From contig CAYFJO010000180.1 in NCBI GenBank assembly GCA_964343305.1, positions 1 to 20,689 of the forward strand: DNA of 20,689 bases, read 5' to 3'. Numbering within the stretch: the stretch's first letter is position 1; each line of letters starts with the position of its first letter. This DNA is from CAYFJO01 sp964343305 (GTDB lineage: Bacteria; Planctomycetota; Planctomycetia; Pirellulales; Pirellulaceae). Both the position numbers and the translations under genes were made by a program. The notes beneath the pieces were generated by a model that worked only from the letters and a program-made list of their open reading frames with translations, made no database searches and was not told the origin of the DNA. Positions 16,572 to 20,689 of this stretch are shown here, one piece after another.

Positions 16572-16596
16572 TTAATTCCGTTTAGCCGGGAATTAA
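16572..16596. other. AT-rich inverted repeat upstream of the cassette array
   Basis: TTAATTCC and GGAATTAA form an 8-bp stem with a 9-base loop in the 214-base non-coding gap before the first cassette gene. A core-like GTTATCC lies at 16634-16640, 30 bases before that gene, but no matching left half was found. No other feature is evident in this gap. Confidence 0.3.
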
Positions 16597-16669
16597 GAGT
16601 TTTAATCACGGATACACGGACATAATTAGTTTCGTTATCCCCCTAAATGCCCTGACAGCGGAATCACGC

Positions 16670-17410
16670 ATGCAAACACGCGATGACTGTTTGGCGTTCA
16701 TGCAAAACGCGATACTGAATCCACCGTCGTCACCGGCGTTGTCCAAATGGATCGCCGCCAACCAAACACTACTTGAACACGCATTTGAACGCGCCGACTT
16801 TCTGCGTCTCAAACATCGTGGCTTGGCAGGTGCGATTGTCGTTCTCGAACGGTTCGGACGCATTGATGCCGACTTGGCCCGCACCGTGGACTTTGATGAG
16901 CAGTATTGCCTCTACTGTGGCGCCGAACTCTTTTGGGCTTTACCTGGGGAAACCTCTCGCGATGACATTATTCGGTTCGCGAAGTTGATTGGAAATGATC
17001 AAATCGCCGCGGACGGTTGGATTCATCCCGGCGTTTACTGTCAAAACGGCTGTACGACTAGATTATTCAATTTTGGCAACCAAGAACTCTGGGACAAGCT
17101 TGAAGCCGATCGAAAATCCAGAGAAACGGCTGCGATCATTGTCGAATCGTTGTCAGAACCGCTGTCAAATTACAAAATCTACCTAGATCGCAACATTCGA
17201 CGAACGGCACCGCGAGATACCGCACCACCACGCAGTGAATACATTGAACTCGAACCCGGTGTCCACACAATTGTCGTGCGCGATTTTGATCCGCATGATC
17301 CTAATCGCCGCGAATCCAATACTGTACAATTTGACCTGTCAGCGAACGAACAGATTCGTTTCGTTTTCTCGACTGCCAATGGTGACCTTAGAATCCAACC
17401 TGAGGGATAA
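16670..17410 (+). CDS. Cassette A: hypothetical protein with four conserved-looking cysteines
   Basis: 246 residues, not recognised. The N-terminal ~75 residues are helical (ALSKWIAANQTLLEHAFERA). C80-LY-C83 and C124-QNG-C128 could bind zinc. The C-terminal ~75 residues are beta-rich (YIELEPGVHTIVVRDFDPHD, VQFDLSANEQIRFVF), suggesting a small Ig-like or PEGA-like fold of the 'value carried on a backbone' type. There is no signal peptide, so it is probably cytoplasmic. ATG 16670 has GCGGA eight bases upstream. The stop TAA is part of the attC left core (GGATAAC), the usual arrangement for integron cassettes. Confidence 0.75.
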   Translation: MQTRDDCLAFMQNAILNPPSSPALSKWIAANQTLLEHAFERADFLRLKHRGLAGAIVVLERFGRIDADLARTVDFDEQYCLYCGAELFWALPGETSRDDIIRFAKLIGNDQIAADGWIHPGVYCQNGCTTRLFNFGNQELWDKLEADRKSRETAAIIVESLSEPLSNYKIYLDRNIRRTAPRDTAPPRSEYIELEPGVHTIVVRDFDPHDPNRRESNTVQFDLSANEQIRFVFSTANGDLRIQPEG

Positions 17411-17532
17411 CAAGATCGTTGCAGCCGACGTGCTACCCGTATGAGTGTTCGCCCGTTACCGAAGATGGAAAGTTGTTCGACGGTTCGAGCCGTTACCGTG
17501 TCGCTCGCACGCGGCTGAACTCAGCGTTATGT
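17405..17532 (+). other. Integron attC site 1 (complete)
   Basis: Left core GGATAAC (17405-17411) pairs with right core GTTATGT (17526-17532) through ATAAC/GTTAT. Spacers are AAGATC (6) and TCAGC (5). The L box GTTGCAGCCGACGTGC (17418-17433) pairs with GCACGCGGCTGAAC (17507-17520) over 14 bp, leaving G17421 and A17428 extrahelical, six bases apart. That is the same pattern as the aadA-type attC (TT-C-AAGCCG-A-CG). The 128-base length, with a 73-base terminal region between the arms, falls in the known attC range. Confidence 0.85.
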
Positions 17533-17574
17533 CGCTACACCGTACAATGAAAGAAGATGCGACGCCAAAAAGGG

Positions 17575-17631
17575 AAAAGGTGTCAGGAACCTTTTCGGCG
17601 AATATCATGAAAAAGGTTCCTGACACCTTTT
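17575..17631. repeat. REP-like hairpin with perfect 21-bp arms (GGTGTCAGGAACC core)
   Basis: The arms 17575-17595 and 17611-17631 are perfect inverted copies around a 15-base loop. The GGTGTCAGGAACC word is typical of REP-type elements mobilised by RAYT (TnpA_REP) transposases; no such gene is in the window. It lies between attC 1 and cassette gene B, and would form a strong stem in the leader of gene B. Confidence 0.75.
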
Positions 17632-17669
17632 TCTGGTCCAAAAAGTTCCTTAAGTTGGAGATTCTAGCA

Positions 17670-18134
17670 ATGCGATACATCTCGTTTCTGCGATCTAAGA
17701 CAGCCGTCTCGATGGCATCGTTCCTGACCGGTGCCGTATTGACTCTCGCAATCGTCAAAGCCAAGGAGGGTCCCGACCCGTTCAGATCAGTTACGTTTGC
17801 CGATCTCCAGTATTCCGACTCGGCTCATCAGTTTGCGGGTCGTTGGATGGTTGATCGAGGTGACGCTGAGGGTCCAAAGGAGTCCATCGCAACCTTCGAC
17901 CTCTCCGGCGAATACACAGAGGACTGGATTAATGAACAACGAATCTTGTGGTTCTACAATGATGGCATGCTCTATTTGGTCAGTCGTGAAGCCGACGATC
18001 AGGGACGCACTTTCGTGCACCCGTTTGTTCCGACCTTCGGTGAGAACGGAAAGTCGTTAACTCTCACTTCACCACATGCAAACCTTGTATTGAGGATGAC
18101 CCGGTTGCCTAAGGCGGCAGACTTAGGAGGATAA
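17670..18134 (+). CDS. Cassette B: exported or membrane-anchored hypothetical protein
   Basis: 154 residues from ATG 17670, which has TTGGAG nine bases upstream. The frame stays open back to 17445, but that extension would read through the attC site and the REP hairpin and is discounted. MRYISFLRSKTAV then MASFLTGAVLTLAIVKA is a signal peptide or N-terminal anchor. The remainder (DSAHQFAGRWMVDRGD, IATFDLSGEYTEDW, RILWFYNDGMLYLV) is beta-rich and resembles small lipocalin-like or 'META-like' folds in general form only; no family was recognised. The stop TAA overlaps GGATAAC (18129-18135), the same core as in attC 1. Confidence 0.65.
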   Translation: MRYISFLRSKTAVSMASFLTGAVLTLAIVKAKEGPDPFRSVTFADLQYSDSAHQFAGRWMVDRGDAEGPKESIATFDLSGEYTEDWINEQRILWFYNDGMLYLVSREADDQGRTFVHPFVPTFGENGKSLTLTSPHANLVLRMTRLPKAADLGG

Positions 18135-18202
18135 CAACTGAGAATTTGACTTCGCGTTGAGCGTGGTTTGGGGTCGGATCTGGTTGAGGTTGTTTCGTTG
18201 AT

Positions 18203-18246
18203 CGGCTGGGTGGCACTGACAAAGTGTGCCACTGGCTTTGCCAGTG
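18203..18246. repeat. Double-hairpin REP-like repeat (GTGGCAC / CACTGGC)
   Basis: Two adjacent hairpins: GTGGCAC (18210-18216) with GTGCCAC (18226-18232), and CACTGGC-TTT-GCCAGTG (18230-18246). They share three bases, so only one forms at a time. Confidence 0.6.
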
Positions 18247-18283
18247 TGTTTTCATTCAGTGTTCAACTTGCACTCTGTGGTGA

Positions 18284-18296
18284 CCGAAGACTTCGG
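18284..18296. repeat. Short palindrome CCGAAG-A-CTTCGG
   Basis: A 6-bp stem with a single central base. Its CTTCGG core resembles the REP family at 1460 and 10919, but the flanks differ. Confidence 0.3.
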
Positions 18297-18329
18297 CTGG
18301 GTGGCCCCGATAACCGGGACCGGAATAAC

Positions 18330-18364
18330 GGACATTGTACTTTTCTGAAGTAAGTACAATGTCC
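18330..18364. repeat. Inverted repeat GGACATTGTACTT...AAGTACAATGTCC
   Basis: A perfect 13-bp stem with a 9-base loop. It resembles a dispersed small palindrome; there is no T-tract after it, so it is not an obvious terminator. Confidence 0.6.
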
Positions 18365-18473
18365 CCTGGTATGTCCAAGGTCGATTGATTCCGCAAGGCT
18401 TCGACGAGAAACCAAGCTGGCAACACCTCATGTCTTCTTCTCACCGCCCCGCCTGGTACCCCCCAGCGACAAA

Positions 18474-18552
18474 GTTCAACGCACCATCTATGCGTGTGAC
18501 TACACCCGTATAGATCGCAATTCGTTTTGTGCCGCAAACCTGGGCGTTCTAC
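18474..18552 (+). other. Possible degenerate attC site 2
   Basis: GTTCAAC (18474-18480) fits the RYYYAAC left-core consensus and GTTCTAC (18546-18552) can pair with it at 5 of 7 positions. Six-base spacers can be placed on both sides, but the L-box pairing is weak (a TGCG match only). The centre holds an imperfect hairpin (18487-18514), and its GTGACTACACCCGTAT resembles GTGCTAC-CGTAT of sites 1 and 5. The 79-base length and the start of gene C 14 bases after the core fit an attC. Confidence 0.3.
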
Positions 18553-18565
18553 GAGGCTCTTCACA

Positions 18566-19105
18566 ATGCAGCTATTAGACAAGCTTCAATATCTTCGTAT
18601 GCTGCGCGAAGGTGCGGAAAAGGTCACACCGAAGCCCGAGGCGACTGCTCGCGTCTTGGAATACGCCACCCACGTTTGGCCTAGCCTCGACTTGAAGAAG
18701 CGAATACTCAAAACGACGGACATCGTCGTCACGAACGATGACCATATCGAAGGACACATTCTAATTGATCTGGCTGCCGAATACTCCGAACCATTTCTCA
18801 ATTGCCCTTCGTTTGAATTCGAAGGCACGCCAACACCCGATGATCTCAAATCACTCATTCCTCAAATCCACCCAAACGACGATAATCCATTCGCCATCCT
18901 GATGCTGGGCGATGGTACGTTCATGCAAACGCTGAGGACAGATGATGGATTTGTCTTGGAATATCAGTTGGTCAACACCAAATGCCACTTCGAAATCCCG
19001 GAACGTGCAACGGCAGGTCAGGTGGTTGCCGCCATGGTATCGTACGCATTTGGCAAAAATGAATGGCTCGAATCATTCGATTGGCAATTGCAAGAACTCG
19101 AATAA
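18566..19105 (+). CDS. Cassette C: hypothetical protein
   Basis: 179 residues, not recognised. ATG 18566 has GAGG nine bases upstream, directly after the putative right core of attC site 2. The sequence has a helical N-terminus (LLDKLQYLRMLREGAEKV), an acidic alternating middle (TNDDHIEGHILIDL, HPNDDNPFAILMLGDGTFMQ) and a C-terminus ending FGKNEWLESFDWQLQELE. There is no signal peptide or membrane helix, so it should be cytoplasmic. The acidic, compact alpha/beta look is like that of many cassette-borne or immunity-type proteins, but no partner toxin is seen and no function is claimed. It stands alone, as in a one-gene cassette. Confidence 0.7.
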   Translation: MQLLDKLQYLRMLREGAEKVTPKPEATARVLEYATHVWPSLDLKKRILKTTDIVVTNDDHIEGHILIDLAAEYSEPFLNCPSFEFEGTPTPDDLKSLIPQIHPNDDNPFAILMLGDGTFMQTLRTDDGFVLEYQLVNTKCHFEIPERATAGQVVAAMVSYAFGKNEWLESFDWQLQELE

Positions 19106-19120
19106 TGTCGCTAAATACGT

Positions 19121-19209
19121 GGCAAAACAATGGCATGAACGCGAGCCGGCGAATACGCGTATTGAAAATGGTAGCATTTCCGCGCCGGGCCCGGTAATGC
19201 CAAACGGCT
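19121..19209 (+). other. Probable degenerate attC site 3
   Basis: Left side GGCAAAAC then a 6-base spacer AATGGC and an L box ATGAACGCGAGCC; right side GGGCCCGGTAATG then CCAAAC. The L boxes pair partly (CAT, AC, and GCCGGCG with CGCCGGG), with candidate extrahelical bases six apart, but the right core GTTRRRY is not recognisable. The middle contains a perfect 12-base palindrome AATACGCGTATT (19152-19163) and an AAATG/CATTT hairpin. It sits exactly between cassette genes C and D. Confidence 0.4.
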
Positions 19210-19226
19210 GTGTCAGAGGAAACTGT

Positions 19227-19934
19227 ATGCCAGACTCCACTGAACTCGTCCATCGCGCAATCGACCTGTCCGACGCCGGGGATTACGCTGGGGCGATGAA
19301 CCTGCTCACTCGTGCTATTGCGATTGACGCGAACAACGCTCAAGCATTCTTCGAGCGTGGCATGGTCTACATGAATCTAGACCAAGACGCTGATGCGATT
19401 CCAAACTTTGATCGCGCTCTCGCAATTGATTCAGAATTCCCGGGCGCACGCGATTGGCGCTCACGCGCACTTGAATCACTTGGCGATCATCAAAACGCTG
19501 CCGAAGACCGCCTAGGAGACCTTCAATCGCGTCCTGACGGCCCGTACGAAGGTATGGGCGTCAGCCCACAGCAGTGGGCCGACTGTGCGGAAGCACTCGC
19601 AAATGCTGGGAACCATCAAAAGGCTAGCGAAGTCCTTGAAGACTACTTCGAAGATCATGCGAAGAAGGTCACAAGCTACGCTCGTTCTGAAACCGCACCG
19701 ATGCGCATTTTCGCGAGGCTTTTGATTCAATCGGGAGATACTGAACGTGCAACCGAATTTGCGCGTAAGGCGTATTCCAGCAATCATCAATGCCCGGCAG
19801 ATGTCCTCGTCTATGCGCTGGCTCTTGAATCGTCAGGCAATTTAGACGCAGCACGCCGTGTCTGTGCGGAAGCAATGGAGATAAATGATCAATTGGCGGG
19901 CGTCAAAGAACTGCACGCACGGCTTGCCGAATGA
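19227..19934 (+). CDS. Cassette D: TPR-repeat protein
   Basis: 235 residues. ATG 19227 is chosen because AGAGGAAA lies about seven bases upstream; the frame runs back to 18942, but that part overlaps gene C and attC 3 and is discounted. Residues 4-37 (AIDLSDAGDYAGAMNLLTRA) and 38-71 (NAQAFFERGMVYMNLDQDAD) are two TPR units, with more divergent ones after about residue 110 (WADCAEALANAGNHQKASEV; LLIQSGDTERATEFARKAYS). No signal peptide is present, so it is a cytoplasmic protein-binding scaffold by family. No partner is visible. The TGA stop is one base before the left core of attC 4, typical of a tightly packed cassette. Confidence 0.8.
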   Translation: MPDSTELVHRAIDLSDAGDYAGAMNLLTRAIAIDANNAQAFFERGMVYMNLDQDADAIPNFDRALAIDSEFPGARDWRSRALESLGDHQNAAEDRLGDLQSRPDGPYEGMGVSPQQWADCAEALANAGNHQKASEVLEDYFEDHAKKVTSYARSETAPMRIFARLLIQSGDTERATEFARKAYSSNHQCPADVLVYALALESSGNLDAARRVCAEAMEINDQLAGVKELHARLAE

Positions 19935-19935
19935 C

Positions 19936-20026
19936 ACAGAACCAGACGTTGGACCAGAGTCGCCGATCTGGTCGGAATCAAGTGGAAGAGCTGACGACGG
20001 TGACCTGGTCAGCTTGGATGTTTTAT
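19936..20026 (+). other. Integron attC site 4 (complete)
   Basis: Left core ACAGAAC (19936-19942), 6-base spacer CAGACG, and L box TTGGACCAGAGTC; right L box CGGTGACCTGGTCAG (19998-20012), spacer of 7, and right core GTTTTAT (20020-20026). The L arms pair with one G (19951 or 19952) and A19958 left extrahelical, six bases apart, the same geometry as site 1 despite a different sequence. The R pairing AGAAC/GTTTT includes a G-T wobble. Length 91 bases. Confidence 0.72.
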
Positions 20027-20651
20027 GGCGTCAAACAGCCACGGTGAAATGCAGGTCGACTTCTGGACCGAATTCGCTCAAAGAACTGACGCACTTGAAT
20101 TGGCGTTGCGGGAAGGTGATGCGCCAACGCTTTCACGGCTCGTAGACGAACTTGCCGATTGTCTCTCGACCATCGACGAGCGGCTGAACGTCAACATCTA
20201 TGGCCCTGGTCCGTCCCGCCTCGGAATTCTGCCATTACCCGGTGCAGAATCCGCTGCCGAGTTGTTGGTGTCCAACCACTGTGCGCCGACCCACTGGGAG
20301 GTTGCAGTCGGCTTGCCTGACTTCGACCAACTAGACTCCGTGCAGGTTCAAGACGACAGCGGCGATTCGCTAACAATACTCTACGCCGACATTGAAGCCA
20401 AAGTCCTTCCGCCGAAGAACGGTTCTGTGACGATCGTGCTATCCTTGGATGATGACTTCGATCGATCAGGTCCCCGCGGTCACCTTTATCAAGCTGCTGC
20501 CGAGAATGTTGTCAACACGGTACTCGGTGGTTACCCTGTGGAGTTGTCGCGGATAATGTTACTTCCGCGAAGTAAAACGGGTAGGTTGCTGCCTCTTGAC
20601 ACGATGCGGCAACAGTGGCTCGATGCCCTACACGCCAAAACGTCGCCATAA
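20025..20651 (+). CDS. Cassette E: hypothetical protein starting inside the attC core
   Basis: 208 residues, not recognised. ATG 20025 overlaps the last two bases of the right core GTTTTAT of attC 4; a methionine at codon 9 (position 20049) is an alternative start. The N-terminal half is helical and acidic (FWTEFAQRTDALELALREGD, LVDELADCLSTIDERLNVNI), the second half alternates strands and loops (SGDSLTILYADIEAKVLPPK, VTIVLSLDDDFDRSG). No signal peptide. The stop TAA at 20649 is part of the left end of the next attC-like site, so the gene fills its cassette completely. Confidence 0.72.
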   Translation: MASNSHGEMQVDFWTEFAQRTDALELALREGDAPTLSRLVDELADCLSTIDERLNVNIYGPGPSRLGILPLPGAESAAELLVSNHCAPTHWEVAVGLPDFDQLDSVQVQDDSGDSLTILYADIEAKVLPPKNGSVTIVLSLDDDFDRSGPRGHLYQAAAENVVNTVLGGYPVELSRIMLLPRSKTGRLLPLDTMRQQWLDALHAKTSP

Positions 20652-20689
20652 GTCGTTGCAGCCGACGTGCTACACGTATGACTATTCGA
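20645..20689 (+). other. Integron attC site 5 (left half only, cut by window edge)
   Basis: TCGTTGCAGCCGACGTGCTA starting at 20653 repeats the left arm of attC 1 (17416 onward), and the similarity continues into an ACCGTATGA-like stretch (C/A difference). The left core is degenerate (CCATAAG instead of GGATAAC) and overlaps the stop of gene E. The right half should lie beyond 20689. Confidence 0.7.

Larger units (their letters stand above)
18135..18473. other. Non-coding stretch rich in short palindromes
   Basis: 339 bases with no supportable gene. It begins with the stop-overlapping GGATAAC of gene B and, 20 bases on, a consensus-like GTTGAGC (18156-18162); these could be the fused ends of a deleted attC site. 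The rest holds three unrelated short inverted repeats (listed separately) of the kinds found elsewhere in the window, consistent with REP colonisation of a cassette that carries no gene. A 108-codon minus-strand frame (18256-18582) runs through these repeats and is not believed. Confidence 0.5.
16634..20689 (+). mobile_element. Integron gene-cassette array without visible integrase (CALIN-like)
   Basis: Five short plus-strand genes (16670, 17670, 18566, 19227, 20025) alternate with attC-like sites (17405-17532, 18474-18552, 19121-19209, 19936-20026, 20645 onward). Two sites show full attC structure, one is cut by the window edge but repeats the first one's left arm, and two are degenerate. 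All genes point the same way, as in integrons, and start within 0-140 bases of the preceding site. An attI and integrase would be expected to the left in this orientation, but only gene remnants lie there. The left limit is set at the core-like GTTATCC and is uncertain; the right limit lies outside the window. Confidence 0.75.

Noticed and set aside
16501..16640. A further attC site before cassette A
   Set aside because: GTTATCC at 16634 and AATAAC at 16503 fit the cores, but the L boxes do not pair, so only a core-like word is recorded.
17445..17669. N-terminal extension of cassette protein B
   Set aside because: It would translate the attC site and the REP hairpin; a good ribosome-binding site and signal peptide start at 17670.
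18256..18582. A 108-codon minus-strand frame
   Set aside because: It runs through three palindromic repeats and an attC-like site, with no signal or family match.
18942..19226. N-terminal extension of the cassette TPR protein
   Set aside because: It overlaps gene C and the attC-like site and has no TPR character; ATG 19227 has a good Shine-Dalgarno sequence.

Overview
The window looks like chromosomal DNA of a planctomycete, probably a Pirellulales/Rhodopirellula-type bacterium. This is judged from gene content alone: an O-antigen-ligase/TPR protein beside a DUF1573 protein, a lipoprotein joining a metallophosphatase-like region to a tetraheme cytochrome, a giant TPR protein with an embedded HExxH peptidase, a GldG-like membrane protein beside an ABC ATPase, and many different small palindromic repeats between genes. 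No rRNA, tRNA, CRISPR array, transposase or integrase gene was seen.

Positions 1-4419 form a same-strand cluster: the 3' part of an O-antigen ligase, an exported DUF1573 protein, and the cytochrome lipoprotein, ending in a 10-bp hairpin. A convergent three-helix membrane protein (4461-5228, minus) follows. Positions 5328-11965 form a second plus-strand block: TPR/peptidase protein, MazG pyrophosphohydrolase (4-base overlap), a GldG-like membrane protein whose 5' end lies inside a palindromic repeat, and an ABC ATPase with no permease beside it. A membrane-anchored SGNH-hydrolase-like protein (12168-13460) stands alone.

Positions 13457-16455 are a patchwork. Two C-terminal gene remnants on the minus strand (a Tm-1-type TIM-barrel protein and what looks like the UPF0261 domain that normally accompanies it) flank an exported GIY-YIG protein (minus) and an exported alpha/beta-hydrolase-like protein whose nucleophile-elbow serine is alanine (plus). 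The boundaries are marked by palindromic repeats.

Positions about 16634-20689 are the most interesting part. Five consecutive plus-strand genes of unknown or loosely defined function are each followed by an attC-like recombination site. Two of the sites (17405-17532 and 19936-20026) show the integron attC architecture: paired R and L boxes, unpaired central spacers, and two extrahelical bases six nucleotides apart. A third site starts at the right edge and repeats the left arm of the first; two more are degenerate. With no integron integrase in view, this reads as an integron cassette array lacking its integrase (CALIN-type), some of whose intergenic DNA has been colonised by REP-like palindromes.
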